Shown here in pieces: positions 1 to 13,400 of a stretch of DNA of 64,000 nt. The notes below the pieces were generated by a model, which did no database searches, was not told where the DNA came from, and saw only the letters and a list, made by a program, of their open reading frames with translations. The stretch is from NCBI GenBank assembly GCA_963555705.1, contig OY743179.1, forward strand, positions 20,964,692 through 21,028,691. Reading direction: 5' to 3'. Made by a program: the position numbers and the translations under genes. This stretch comes from Ligustrum vulgare (Eukaryota > Streptophyta > Magnoliopsida > Lamiales > Oleaceae). How positions within the stretch are numbered: the first letter of the stretch is position 1; every line of letters starts with the position of its first letter.

Positions 1-905
1 AATAAGTTCATATTAAAGACCATAAAAGTAAAATTCATGACTTACAAGTTTCCAACTTTGGATTTTGGTAATTGTTCAAGATATGGAATATAGAATTTGA
101 TAGAACCATTGTGATACATGTTCTTGATCAAAATCTTAATATATCTTAATTATACTCGTGTATACAGAAAAATAAGACAGTTTTCGCGACTATTTATTTG
201 AATGACACTCTACTTATGTGTGAGAGTATTTTCATTAAATAGTAGTTGGTACCAACAATTAGACTTGAAGGACTTGTAGATGACTGTCTATTTTTCTAGA
301 CATCCGTACTTTTCGGAGTGAGAGAAAAATGGAATAGAATAGTATCAAGTTTCATGTAATAATAAGATACTATCTACATTTGCAATATTGAAGTTTTGAA
401 AGGAATAATGTTCTTTGTAAACTTTATCTACCTTATGAGTATTCTTCTAAGACTCATGGTAAGATAGAGAAGGTTCCTTATGCTCCGGCTATAAGAAGTC
501 TTACTTTGTACTAGATAGATCATATCTTATGCTGGGGATATTATTGGTGATTATTAGTTTGATCCAGGAGCAGATAATTGAATCGAGGTAAAGCATATAC
601 TGAAGCGTTTTTGGAAAACGAGTAAATGTTTGCTTATCTATTCAGTTTGTGATATGATGGATTAAAACTAATTAAGATCTGATTTGACTAGGACTCTTGA
701 GAGTCGTCAAAATTGGAATATGACTATGAGATAATATGGTTAATTGATTGGGTATAACACAATCTTGGATTGTTTGTTATACAACCGTAACTTACATTAA
801 AATGAGTTATCATCTTGGTTGAGAACATAATCATTAATGTAATGATGATGTTGACAAGATGGATGATTCGATGTTTCATGTATACTCTAAGGGCAAGTGG
901 GAGAT
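1..905 (+). pseudogene. Decayed 3' part of a Copia polyprotein (RT/RNase H remnant)
   Basis: This is the internal 3' end of a Copia LTR retrotransposon entering from the left edge. Around 440-660 the plus strand gives degraded Copia reverse transcriptase/RNase H-type sequence: a KVPYA-like stretch, then a match to the conserved PG...VKRILRYLKGT region, broken by stops and frame changes. A purine-rich tract at 889-905 (AAGGGCAAGTGGGAGATTG-like) sits directly before the LTR and is the expected polypurine tract for plus-strand synthesis. No open frame longer than about 70 residues survives. Family assignment below superfamily level is not possible here. Confidence 0.6.
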
Positions 906-2319
906 TGTTGGAATTATATATGTCCATAGAGTATAATTCACGACATTTAAAAGTAAAATATTAATTGATTGTATTAATATGATGTTATGTTTCTCCACGA
1001 GTCGATTTGATATTACAAATTGAGTGTTTAAATTGTTAAACACAGAAAGATTCAATTTGTGATTCGATCTAAAATTAACGTTCACGATCAGTAAATAAAT
1101 ATTGACAATTTATTTTGATAAGATCGTCTCAATTTTATTAAAGTCTATCTTTGACTTTGGTAATAAAATTGAGAGTACGTTTGGAACGTATTGGATGGGA
1201 CCACGTGAATTTAATTTGTGACATTGACCATACAAATTGAATTTCACTTGATTATTGTATGTGGGACCTTAATCCTAATCGGATAATGGACTTCGATTAC
1301 TAACTTGAAGTTCTTTGAGGTATCAATGGGTGAGAGTGAGATCAAATTGCTGATTAATATCTCGGTACTTTGGGAATTAAAGTGAACTAATGAGGAACAT
1401 ATATTCGTATTATGGAATCCGTCACATTTTAGGTATGACCATAATCTCACTGGTTCTTCTAGTGGACAGTTGAATATGAGTTCAGTAATTCGACAGTGAC
1501 TGTTGAATTCTATGATGTGATGGGATCACATCGAACTGTCAGATAGAAGATGAGAGTTGAGAATTTATGAATATTCGAAGAAGGACATTTTGGTCATTTT
1601 AACTTGCTCCGAATATTCGAGTTGATTGACGAGGGTAACATGTAAGAACGATAAGTCAGATGATATAATTATTGATTAATTGTTTCAGTAATTTCAATTT
1701 TACTAAGAGTGCAATCTCGTTCTTTTAGTAGAATAGAACGTAATTAATAAATAATTTTGACTGATCAAGAGTTGATCGAGTCATAATTAATTTATTGAAG
1801 CTTAGTTTAATTGGGTCCGATCAGATTCCCTCGGTGGCTTCACTATAATGGGTTTATACAAGGTTATTACCTATATTGGGTTATGCAGAAATGAACCTGG
1901 GTTATGGTACTAGGCCTGGTAGGGTTTTGAAGTGTAAAGAGGTTACAAATAGTGTCCAAAGACTATTTTTCTTAACCTAATTGGAAAAGTGGCGAGACAC
2001 ACACTAAAGTGTGTAGTGTGTGTTTCCTCTTTACAAAAGAAACCATAATCCTAGTTTAACCTAGAAAGGTGACCACACACCTGCACAACTGCATTTGGAG
2101 ATCAGTGGGGAAAGCTTGAGGGTTTGAAGCTTTGGTGGAATCAAGAAGCAGTTGATGAAGATTATTGTAAAGCACGCTACAAGGGTATATCTTCTCAAAA
2201 TAATTTGTGTGCAAAATTATTTATTCCAAGTTGAATACATAGAACAGAAAATCCTGTATCGGAATGATCTAGTCACAAGAAATCATTTTTTGTGAGTAGA
2301 GCAACCCGGATTCCCAACA
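906..2319 (+). repeat. 3' LTR of a Copia element
   Basis: The segment begins TGTTGGAATT right after a polypurine tract and ends ATTCCCAACA, so the ends are inverted (TGTTGG...CCAACA), as is usual for Copia LTRs. It is 1,414 bp long, AT-rich and has no coding capacity. The matching 5' LTR and target duplication lie outside the window, so the exact left boundary rests on the terminal motif and tract only. Confidence 0.72.
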
Positions 2320-2552
2320 GGTGCTAGGGTGCCTTTTTTTTTTGGGGTGGGGGGGGGGGTGGGGGTTGGAGTTTGAAATGTGAAGTTAAAACTCTAAAAA
2401 CAATTTCCCAAGGAAAAGGCATAACTTAAGAGCTTATTTTGTTACATAATAAAAAGTGAATCTGAATAGACAAATATAACTTGATAAATAAGATCATCAT
2501 AATCCCGGAAGAGAGCTCGTGGTTACTATTGGTAAGAAACTAAGCATGTAAA
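2320..2552. other. Gap: homopolymer tract and 3' flank of the heme-domain gene
   Basis: Begins with a T-run and a G-rich run (about 2334-2370) directly after the Copia LTR. The rest is AT-rich and should contain the 3' UTR of the minus-strand gene ending at 2553. No gene is seen. Confidence 0.6.
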
Positions 2553-5500
2553 CTAAAGATTATCTGTAGGTGTATAGTGTACAGTCTTACCGGCTGAAGA
2601 AACTCGATGTCCTATAAAAATAGACACGCAAAAAGCCACTACAGAAAATAGAAGAGAAAAGGCTGTGGCAGCATCCCAAGGGCTTCTGTGTTCTACCTTG
2701 GAGAGACCGGAACTGCCAGGTGTAAAATCCATAGATATCCAATCACAGCTAATCGAATAGTGTGCCGATCCGTGCCATGGTTTGTCGTCCTCTGGGTACC
2801 AGAATGCTGCGGATACTTTGCTTGATTTGCCGATTGTGAACTGAGCATCCTGTATCAACAAATCAATGCAGTCGATATTGATGTGCAAATATAACTTCAG
2901 ACCAGAATGTTCCGCTAAAGCTTAAAATTAAGTAAACGCTAAGTAAGTTTTGTTTCCAAACATGTTGGGAGATTGGCCGTTTTTCTTACTTCCAAAGGAA
3001 GGTTATTCAAAGTAACTTTTTAATTAATGTATCTAAGTAGCTAAGCCCCTGTTTGAGACCCATTATAATCAAGATTTTAAAGAAAATGTGTTTTGACAGG
3101 ATAATTCTACTTGTACAAATTGAGGATGACAAACTAGTTTACTTCCCCCTCACATGGAGGGGGACCCACTAATATTATATTATTTGTGGACCCCCCCTAT
3201 ATGTGAAGGTGGAGTAAACCAATTTGTCATCAAATTTGTACAAGTAGCATGTCCGTTTTGAAACAGTTATATTTTGAAAAATTGTGTGGTTAAAAAGTGA
3301 AAAAAGTTTTTGATTTACGTGTAATAATATTTTATTGGAAAAGATGTGGTTGTGAAGAAGAGGGAGAAAAAAGTGTTAAAATTTTAACGGGAACCAATCA
3401 TAGGCTTACTTATTTTTAATTTTGATGAAAAGAAAACTTACTTATTTTCAACTTATTATAGGAACACTGTCAAACTTACATGCTCATTGGCTAGAAAATC
3501 AATTACCCATTTAGCCCCCGTTCTTTAACATAATCATTACAATTTATAATCAATTTATAAACAACACAATTTCCCAAACTACTTTATAACCATACACATC
3601 TTCTCTCTACTTTTCAACCACACATTTTACCAAACAAAGCCTAATAGTTTTGAAGTCGGTCCATAAACTAGAGATAGTATATACAGTTAAACAAATTGAT
3701 ATCCTTAGTTGCATAAAGGACTCATCAAAAAGCTTCATACAAACATTTTCTAATTTTCTTATATTTTCTTTTTTGTTTTTCGTTCAGTTTAAGTGTCGAA
3801 TAAATTGATTCAATAGCTGCAAAGAAAACTTACCTGCTGAATTCGATCCATGGTTCTCAAAGGCCTTGAAAATTCAAAATAATATGTTCCCTTTTGACTG
3901 TTTGACGAATATGGGCTATCTTCCTCCACAAAACCTGATTGATTCAAGTGTATATATCACAAATCAGAGCATTGACAATTGTCCCAGAAAACACGGATCA
4001 AGATGTCTAAATTCTGAAATAATGATGGAAATAAACTATCAAAGTTTTAAGCACAGAACCCAACTAAAATGGAGATTAAAAGCACGTTCATGTTTATGTA
4101 TAGATATAGAGATGAGTAGTGAATAAGCCTCTTTTTGTAAAAGTTTTTTTTTAAACAAATGATGTTTTTAGGGTAAACTATGTGATTGAAAAGTGATTCG
4201 AGTTGTTTATAAGCTTGTTTACAAACAAGTTACCAAAGCCCTTGTAGGTCCCACAAAATGTGGATAGAAAGTAATTTCAACAAAAGTATTCATAATTTAA
4301 ACACTTTCAAAACAAGGCCTGAATCATTAAATGTAAGAGAAATCTAAGTAACTTGGAAAAATACCAAAAGCAAAGCTGGTTGCAGCCGAAGAACAAATGA
4401 AAGCAAATAGTAAGTTTTTGTGCTGAAAATGTGTTTACCATATAAAGAGAGCACAAAATATGACCCACAATCTTAAAGAAATGAAAATCGCTTCAAGTAT
4501 AGAGTTATCTAGAAAAATGCAGTTAATTTATATTCCACATAAAATTAATCTAGAACTTCCTCAAATGGCTTTATTTTTGACAGAATATTTAGTGACGTGA
4601 TGTAGCCAAGCAAACAGCTAATGGTATCCAAACATGTCAGAATGCAGTAGTAGAATAAATATGTTGCACAAAAGACCAAAATAAAGAAGATGACAAAATA
4701 AAGTTAGCTTACCAGAGTGATCAATCAAGCTACTATGCCACCATGCTCCTTGCCAATCATTTTGAGCACTGGTGTCATTGCCTGATTTGAAAGAGAAAAA
4801 TGCACAAGCATCAGGGTTAGTAATAACAAACTATATATACGGCTGTGTCAGGTATAAAGATATGGTTATGGACCATAAAATTCTTTAATGTGGTTGAGTG
4901 GATAAAATACGTTAGGTTTCACATGAATTCCTTGAGATGTATTATTTCATGTTAACTGGCAGAAAACATTGCATTGCAAATGACCGAGTCAGGTCATCAA
5001 ATATGCGCAAAATTTCCATCCATGAAATTTTATTCTACAGATTACACACTATCTGACCTTTGATGAAGAAACAGAAAATTTTCAATCTGTTATTATAAGT
5101 ATAATAATTACTGGATTTAATAATTAAGGCAGCTAATGTTGATAGAACTTCTATTTGCCCATTTGTATTTATGGTCTTACTCAATGATTTTAGTCCTTCT
5201 CTGTCTTGAAGAACACTTTGTCACTTTGTGACATCAAAGTGATAATTAACGGAGCTAAATGGCCACATCTCAGAATTATTCAACAATCAGCAGGATATCA
5301 TAGGCCAAATGAGATAAAAACCAGCAGTCATAGTGTATGAATATCAGGCAGGCAAGCATATCAGATGCAATGAAGTAGGAGCATGTACGGCTAAGTTTAA
5401 AAGTAAGTTTTGAACCAAACATTGGAAACATAATAACAACTTCTAGAAAAGCTCAAACATGGTTGGCAAAAAGTTAATTGTGTGTTTGATATTTTGTTTA

Positions 5501-7415
5501 GAAAGAGTTTTTTTTAGATGAATAGTGATTTTTAGGAGAATAAATGATTGAGATTTGGTTGAAAAGTCAAATATTGTAGGTTTGACTTTTAATGGATGGT
5601 AGGGATTGAGTATTGTAGAAAAAATAGATAATTTTAATGGAAATCAAATAAGGGCTAAAAAAGTAACATTAAGTTTCCCAACATGCTTTTAGTAGCTCAT
5701 TTATACTTTCCAGCTTCCGCATAACAGAAAACAAGTTCCAAGCATACCTGAAGGGCCAAGACCATCAAGGTATCGACAATGCGGGTTCCAAGCATACACA
5801 TCAACCAAATGACCAAACCTGTTTATTGAGACCAATATATATAAAACAATCATCTGAGTGACATAATGCATTAAACTCATTCACCTACTTTAATACAAGT
5901 AATCACACTACATCACCTGTCACCTCCATTTCCTTCTCTTTTGTCAACTGGATTTCCCCCATAGAGTCTTCCAGGAATAGCATTCCCCATTGAGAAATGC
6001 ATAATGTCAACTTCATGGCCATGGCAAGTCTTGTTCGTGCATTTATCTGGTGTTTCTTCGCAACCGCCCATCTTACAGTACATAGACTTTTCAGCTAATT
6101 TTTAACACATTTATAATAAAGAAAGAAAGAAAATCCCGAAACAAGAGAAAAGCTTAAAGAACAGTTACTAGTGACTTACTCTATGATAGGTTGCATTTTC
6201 ACCAATCTGAAACATAAGTGCAACTGATGGACATTTGTTATTTTCTCTGCATGACACGGGAAAGTGAAAAGCATAAGCCTAACAAAAGATTGCATCAACA
6301 AGGTCTACAACTGGTAACCAGATTAGATGATTCTATAGAAAAAGTCACGTGTACAATTATATTATATTTGGAAAAGTAGGAAATTACTACCAGATGCAAT
6401 ATTGACGTAAACACAAAAAGGGAAAGGAAAATAAATAAAAATAAATAAAAATCCCGATTTAACACCTAATACAAAGATAACTGAAATGATTCCTCTTCAA
6501 TAACTACAGGATCTGCTCAAGACGTCATATTGGGCAAGTCCGTGCTCACCAATATCTGGCTGTGCTCAGATCAATCTAACCCGAAGTTCCCTCGGGGAGT
6601 GGACCCTCATGCAATAACTTGAGCAGTATTAAAACTATGCCAAAGCCACAGCAAAAAGGCACAAAAAGCTACCTATCCGCTAAATATAAACATTTGTCCT
6701 TATCTTTCAAAAAGATCAAACACGACATAAGCTTAACCCGTGTAGGGAAAAAAAGTAAAGCACCAAATGATAGAGACATGGAACTCATATTTATATATAA
6801 AATATTCATTAAAAAAAAAATTCCTAGTACATTTTTCCATAAATTACATCTAAAATTTGAAACTATACCCTTTAGTGTATGCATAATTCCCGTTAACTTG
6901 TAACATGAAATATGCATCTTTCCCATCATGCACCACCTACAAAAATCAAAGCCGAAGAAAAAATAATAATAAGACGGAGAAAAAATGCATATTGACTGTT
7001 AAAGAGAACCCGAAATTCAGCATCGCTTATATATGTAAATGATAATAAAACTCTGGGCTGCTCGCGAAACCCGAATAATCAACACGAAAACACTCAAATA
7101 ACTAATTTGATTCGTTTGAACCTCGACGGATTTCAAGATTACCTTGAGGGTCATTTTCCCAGAATTGTATTCTTTATCCGCATCCGGGTCCAGGGCAGGC
7201 AAGAGGGAGAACTCAGAACCGTCAATGTCCTTCCAGTCATCCACGTGGCCGTCAAGAGTGATGATGCCGGGTTTGAACTCGGCCTTGATTCGGATCCCAG
7301 GGTCCGAATCACAGTGCCATTCACCGGACTCCTCGTGCGAGTCAACTCGTTTGATCCCGGTCAGCCCACAAAACGCGAGTGCGATGAGAAACACAAAGAC
7401 TCGAACTCGAAGCAT
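2553..7415 (-). CDS. Cytochrome c-552/DMSO reductase-like heme-binding domain membrane protein (8 exons)
   Basis: I reconstruct eight exons on the minus strand: 7143-7415, 6869-6936, 6180-6246, 5917-6071, 5748-5818, 4713-4781, 3834-3934 and 2553-2849. Every junction is GT-AG and all phases agree, giving about 366 residues without a stop. The start is the ATG at 7415, followed by a hydrophobic signal peptide (FVFLIALAFCGL). The body has conserved-looking runs such as SGEWHCDSDPGIRI, ITLDGHVDDWKDIDG, CPSVALMFQIGENATYH, GHEVDIMHFSMGNAIPGRLYGG and DAQFTIGKSSK. This matches plant proteins annotated with the ethylbenzene-dehydrogenase-type (cytochrome c-552/DMSO reductase-like) heme-binding domain. 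A single C-terminal membrane helix (ATAFSLLFSVVAFCVSIFI, residues about 320-340) follows, so a type I membrane protein is likely. The substrate or electron partner is unknown. It is the only clearly intact host gene here; identification is from memory of the family, not a search. Confidence 0.8.
3104..3250. mobile_element. Foldback MITE in the last intron of the heme-domain gene
   Basis: About 147 bp with long imperfect terminal inverted repeats: the left arm ATTCTACTTGTACAAATT... and the right arm, read in reverse complement, ATGCTACTTGTACAAATT.... The inversion continues about 60 bp inward through the CCCCCTCACATGGAGGGGG / CCCCCCTATATGTGAAGG region. No coding capacity. A related element lies at 50274-50394. 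The target duplication is not clear. Confidence 0.7.
3515..3645 (-). repeat. Dispersed AT-rich repeat, inverted copy
   Basis: A reverse-orientation copy of the window's common AT-rich repeat. Read on the minus strand it has the ordered blocks: GTAAAATGTGTGGTTGAAAA, an AGAGAGAAGA stretch, a TTATAAAGTAGTTTG stretch, then TTATAAATTG. A forward-oriented degraded copy lies upstream of it at about 3260-3400. Both sit in intron 7 of the heme-domain gene. Confidence 0.6.
4128..4330 (+). repeat. Dispersed AT-rich repeat copy in intron
   Basis: Starts GCCTCTTTTTGTAAAAG and carries GTAAACTATGTGATTGAAAA followed by a TTTATAAGC / TTTACAAAC part and CAAGTTACCAAAGCCC. Same family as the copies at 16-17 kb and 63 kb. 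Intronic; non-coding. Confidence 0.5.
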
Positions 7416-8672
7416 CGTTTGGACCAAAGGAAAAATTCAAATTCAGACCCTGGCGTTGTACTGCATTATGACAATATTTAATACTTAGTACTGTATAATA
7501 ATTAATTAAGTACAACACATTTGTACTATCACTCAAAAAAATAAAAAAAACCAACCTTCGACGCCCCACCACCATCCCAACTCCGAAAATTGGTAGATTA
7601 TGTAAATCGCACGTTATGTTCTGACTGATAAGAGCATGAGTACCGCAGACAAAATACCTTAATAAATTCGAATATGTAAGAATTCGAACCTACAACATTT
7701 ACGCTATCAACGTTTATAGATCCTTAACATTTACGTTTGTCAATTGAAATGTGTCATAGGACATTTGTACTAGCATTCTCTATTTGATAAAAGTTTGCTC
7801 TAATTGATTTCATTATTTTAAATTCAATTTAACCCACATTTTGATAATAAAATATGTTATAAATAAACTTAGAACTTTTCTCATTTTCAATCATTTAATA
7901 TTCTATCAACCACTATTCAAAAAATTATTTTTTTACAGCTCTTATTTATAAACAGTTGTTTATAAATAATGACGTATCAATATTTCATTGATTCATTTTT
8001 TAACAAATAAAAAATGGTGGACGAGAATCTTTAACCATCCAAAATTATCGACTTTTTAAAAAATTATAATGAGATATTGTCACGTGACCGTTTATAAATA
8101 AATTTTACCAAACAAGGTTACCAAATAATGACAATTAAATCGAGGCTTTATAAGTAACACATTTTTTATGCTTTGTTTGTTAAACTTTTGTATTTATAAA
8201 CATGTTTTTTTATATTTGTTAGATAAAATATGTGATTGAAAAGTGAAGAAATAAAATATATGTAGTTAAAAAGTGGTTTGAGGAATTGAAATATTAAAAA
8301 ACATATTTTTTTTTTACAAGTTTAGCAAACAGACTGCAACGTGGCATGTGAATTCCACACATTTAACATTCTCGATGTATTGTCCGACGTTCAATGTGAG
8401 GTTGTTACGTGGCAAGTGGTTGTCACACACTCGACATTCTTGAGCAACATAAAAGCTCTAATCATGATATTCCCTGTGATGCCCATTATTTCAAACTTCA
8501 TTTTTTCAAAATTTATTTTAACCATACATTTTATCAATAAAATAATATACAAAAAAATCCCAAAAAAATCTCCTTTTTAACCACACATTCTCCAAAATTT
8601 ACTATTTCAAACCACATTATTTTGAAATAATGGACCTCAAAAGGACTCGATTAGCTAAATATGAATTTTGTT
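7416..8672. other. Upstream intergenic region of the heme-domain gene, with dispersed AT-rich repeats
   Basis: The promoter of the minus-strand gene must lie at about 7416-7700. It is AT-rich, and a TATTAAATA-like stretch near 7475-7485 is a possible TATA element but is not diagnostic. From about 7860 to 8640 there are three degraded copies of the AT-rich repeat (7860-8130, 8165-8340, 8500-8640) containing TTTATAAAC and GTGATTGAAAAGTGAAG blocks. No gene is seen. Confidence 0.5.
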
Positions 8673-10127
8673 CAAAGTGTAACGCCCCGGATCCCGTGGA
8701 ACCCGGGATGCCACTTCGTCCTTTAAAACTGACTTTATTGCTGAAAATAAATTTAATCTTAATCATCACCTTTATTATTTGAAACATCAGCGAAAACTAA
8801 ATCAGTTTAAAGTATAGAACAATTCATAAAAGACTTAGGTCTCAATTGTTCAAGTGAAATTAACGATAAGTAATTGAACCATTAACATTCATAAAATTTA
8901 CTAAAAATTTGTCATCATTTATTAAATTTTCCAACGCTGCCATTTCATTCACCGCCATCTTCGAGATCTGCAAAATCTGTAAAAATTGAAATGAGCATTT
9001 CGAAAGAAATACTCAGTAGACTCATCGTCAATAATTAATTTACAGAATAATTTAAAAATCACAGGGTGTGGGTAATCTCGTCTCATGCATTAGAGCATGT
9101 AAGTTATGCATAACATCATTTCTCATTCTTATCTTATAAGAGATATTCTTGTCTCATCACATGCATCAAAGCATATAAATCACGTAATTTCACATAAGGC
9201 ATGTAAATTATAATTTAAACTAATTAGTGGAGGGAGTCTACCTTAAATCGCGAGTTTGAAAAATAAAGCTGGAAAGTCACGTCAATCTTCTAAATCACCA
9301 AATGTATCGCCTAGCCAAAAAAAATTAAACTAAATTTAGTATTTCGAAATATTAAAGTGACAAAATAAAGTTTGGGGATTAAATTGAAGTTTTGAAGAAA
9401 TTGGAAGCTATAAAGTTTAGGGGCTGAAATAGACTTTTCGAAAATAATAGAGCTGATTGTGGGAGTTAAGGACTGCAAGAACTAATTTTTTAAGCATCTA
9501 AATCTTTAAAGCTAAATTAAAACATGTTAAATTAAAAAGGGCTGAAATAACAACTTTTAAAACGAAAGGACTGATTTACAACTTTTTCAAAACTTGGGCT
9601 TAAACATTAAATTTTCAAAATATCAAAATATCATATATACATATATATATATGACCGTTTCTCTCTCTCTTCTTCATTGTCGTTAACAGAGAAGAGAGAC
9701 AAGAGAGGGAGACGCGACGGGGAGGGGCTCCTCCGTTCCACGTCACAGAGCGAAAATCCGGCGGTGGTACCGCCGTCGAGTGGCAGGGCTGTAGAGGTGA
9801 GTGTAGGTGAGTCAAAAGGAGGAAGTTTGGGGTGAAAAATCGAGGCCAAACCGAGGCTTGAAGGCTCGAATTCATGGGTTTTCCGGTGATAATACGGTTG
9901 ATGATTGAGGTAAGTTTGTTGGCTTAGTTTATTCTTGGTTTTTGGGGATTGAAGCAAGGGCGGTTGATTGATTGGGTGGTGAAGATAGCCGTTTGAGAGA
10001 GAGGCGGCAGCTTTGGAGTCGCGAGCAGTGGTGGCTGGTGGCGTTTGTGGTTATGGGAATTGGTGGTTCGAGTTTTGCAGGTTGGGCAATGGTGGTGATT
10101 GAAACTCGGATGATGGAGGGTTTGTGT

Positions 10128-10412
10128 AGAAGAAATAAGCAAGCAGAAGGAGCAAGATTGATTAACTCAGAAGTTGGAGGTGCAGTGTTTAAAGAAATGG
10201 GTCTTTACCATCTTTTTCAATCCGTTTCCATTATTCCTGGATCATCACGCTGAAAACAATAGGAATAGATCATTCTAGATGAAGGAATATTTGCTGTATA
10301 GACTGTGTATGTATATATTCTTTTGTATATAAATAGCTGAAGATGTAAACCTTTTCATTCATTCGAATATATATATAAAAGATCAGCTGTTATTCTACTG
10401 CAATTTTCTCGA
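10128..10412 (+). repeat. 5' LTR of the nested Copia element
   Basis: 285 bp. Compared with the 3' LTR it lacks about 50 bp exactly between two TTCAA direct repeats, suggesting a deletion through short homology. A TATAAATAG box at about 10327-10336 is a likely promoter TATA element. Otherwise the copies are nearly identical. Confidence 0.82.
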
Positions 10413-10431
10413 CTTGGTATCAGAGCCAACA

Positions 10432-13400
10432 ATGGCTAACCCCAGTAACCAGTCCAATACCAGCTTCAGCTCTACAAGTCAAGTTCCTAATGAAGTGCAC
10501 AGTTTCACTCCGTTTGGCATAAGTTTGCCACAATCTGTTGCAGTCAAGCTGGACACAGAAAACTTTCTATTATGGAAGAATGTCATCATGCCTGTGGTGA
10601 GAGGACATGGCCTAGAAGGGTATCTACTCGGAACCAAAGTGTGTCCACCACAGACAATCAGTACTGAAGTCACTACAGAGAAGGGTATTGAAGTTGAAAC
10701 ATCTCAAAATCCAGAGTATTCCAAATGGGTATCAGTTGATCAGCTCTTAATGGGCTGGTTATATGCCTCCATGACATCTGAAATCATTATGAGAGTCATG
10801 GGGTGCTCGAATTCTCATGAATTATGGAAGGCAATCAATGAGAATCATGGGATTCTGAATAAATCCAGGGTGACTTTTCTGGCAGCTGAATTGTAGAGAA
10901 CCAGGAAGGGGTCTATGACTATGGATAAATATTTATCCACCATCAAACATCTGGCAGATAATATGGAGATATCTGGGAAGAAGATTGAGCATACAGATCT
11001 GGTAACACAAGTGTTGGCTGGCCTTGATGAAGAATATACACCTATTGTGGTGCAAATTAATAGTAGGGAACATATTTCATGGCTTGAGTTGTGTTCCACA
11101 CTCATGACCTTCGAGAGCAGGATAGACTACCTGAATCAAGTCAGGAATAACTTTGGTTATGTGAATCTGACTCAAGAAAGAACGCTGAGTTACTATCAGA
11201 CTGGTGGAAGGAATAACAGAGGAGGTAGAAATCAGAATTCTAGAGGAAGAAGCCAAAATTTTAGAGGAAGAGGCAGATCTGCAGGAAGGACCAATGAGTC
11301 TAAGGAAGCTTGTCAGATATGTGGATATTTTAACCATACTGCTGCTTGGTGCTTTCACAGGAAAGATGATAATTATATGGGAAAGAAGCCAACTCAGATG
11401 AGAGCAAATCCCACTGTTTATACTGCTAGTCCAAGCACAGTAGAAGATCAGGCATGGTATGCAGACACCGGTGCCAGCCATCATGTCACAACCAGCAAGG
11501 AAAATATGGATGACTCTAAGGACTATGCAGGTAACCAAACTTTACTTGTTGGTAATGGAAAATCACTAGTCATTTCTCATGTTGGCTCAAAAACTTTTAA
11601 TCTCAGTAGACCCCTGATTCTGAAAAAATTGCTGCATGTTCCTAGAATCAAGAAGAACCTTGTCAGCATTTCTAAATTTACCGATGATAATAATGTTTCA
11701 TGTGAATTCTTTCCTAAATGCTGTGTTGTAAAGGATTTATCAACAAGGAAAGCTCTACTAATGGGGAGGCTTAAGGATGGACTTTATCAGCTGAATGTGA
11801 CAAATCAATACACAAGCCCAGCTCAACATAAATCCTTCAACACTATCTTAAGTCAACCACAGAATCAGTCCAGAGTCAAAAATTCAGATTATGAAATCTG
11901 GCATAGAAGGCTAGGACATCCTCATATGTCTATCTTATTTCAAGTTCTGCAAGTATGTAATAAATCCAAATCTGATATGAATAAAATACTTTCATTTTGT
12001 GAAGCTTGTCAGCTTGGAAAATCTCATAAACTTCCTTTCAAACAATCCACTTCACAAGCCAGTAAACCTCTTGAGTTAATACACTCAGATGTCTGGGGCC
12101 CTGCCCCATTAAACTCTACCATAGGCTTTAAATATTATGTGATCTTTGTGGATGATTACTCTAGGTATACATGGATCTATCCACTAAAACAAAAGTCAGA
12201 GGTTAACCACTACTTTACCCTGTTCAAAAATCTTGTGGAAAACCAATTTGAAACAAAAATAAAAAGGATACAAACTGATATGGGGGGAGAATTCAAAGCC
12301 TTAAATCAAATCATCATTCAGTCTGGTATAGAACATAGATATTCATGCCCCTATACTTCACCTCAAAATGGATGTGCTGAGAGAAAACACAGGCATGTAA
12401 CTGAAATGGGTCTCACATTGCTAGCACAGTCACATATGCCTCTTATCTATTGGTGGGAAGCATTTCTAACCTCTGCATACCTTATTAACCGACTGCCCAG
12501 CCATATACTTCAACAAAAATCACCATATGAAATTCTTTTCAAACATAAACCAGAATATCAGTTACTCAAAACATTTGGATGTGCATGTTATCCTTGCCTA
12601 AGACCATACCAAGATCACAAGTTTGATTTTCACTCACAAAAATGTGTATACCTAGGACCTAGTATAATTCATAAAGGTTACAAGTGTTTAAGTGCAAATG
12701 GTAGAGTTTACTATTCAAGACATGTTATCTTTGATGAGAATTCTTTTCCCTTTAAGGAAGGTTTTCTCAATAAAACACATGAACCCAAACAGTGCACATT
12801 TACCTGGAACCAACTACCATTTGATATCACTTCCAAAACCTTCCCTGATTCAACTGATAAAGTACATCCTTCAGCTGAACCATCATATAGTGCTACTGAG
12901 GTAAATCCAAATACAACTAATGAAGAGGTTGATGTGTATAGTGGAGGTGGTAATGAAGGAACTGAGGAAAATATGAATAGAAGTGATGAAGAAGTTGTTG
13001 TGTATGGTGGAAATGGAGGGAGCAGAGTAGATGAACAAGTTGAAATGGCTACTAAAATTCAAACACAGGTAACAGACCAGAATGAATCAAGACATCACAT
13101 GCAGACCAGGGCAAAATCAGGTATATTTAAGCCCAAAATATATGCTACTATTATGAACAGCACTCTTGACACTAATGAGCCAAGTTCTGTGCAAGAAGCA
13201 TTAACAAATAATAAGTGGACTGAAGCTATGAGGGAGGAATTTGATGCACTCATTAAAAATCAGACATGGACATTAGTTCCACCACAGCCTGAGATGAAAG
13301 TCATTGGGTGCAAATGGGTTTTTAAGTTGAAACATGATGATAAAGGTTGCATTGTGAGGCACAAAGCAAGATTAGTGGCAAAAGGCTTCCTACAAACCTC

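Noticed and set aside
3866..4126. 86-residue plus-strand ORF
   Set aside because: Antisense to exon 7 and its flanking intron of the heme-domain gene; no own signal.
7107..7481. Plus-strand ORFs of 114-124 residues over the first exon of the heme-domain gene
   Set aside because: They are antisense shadows of exon 1, which has signal peptide, family motifs and correct splice sites on the minus strand.
9615..10253. Overlapping ORFs around 9.6-10.25 kb on both strands
   Set aside because: They lie in the solo Gypsy LTR in its GC-rich leader-like patch; no domain and no conservation with the related LTR's frames.
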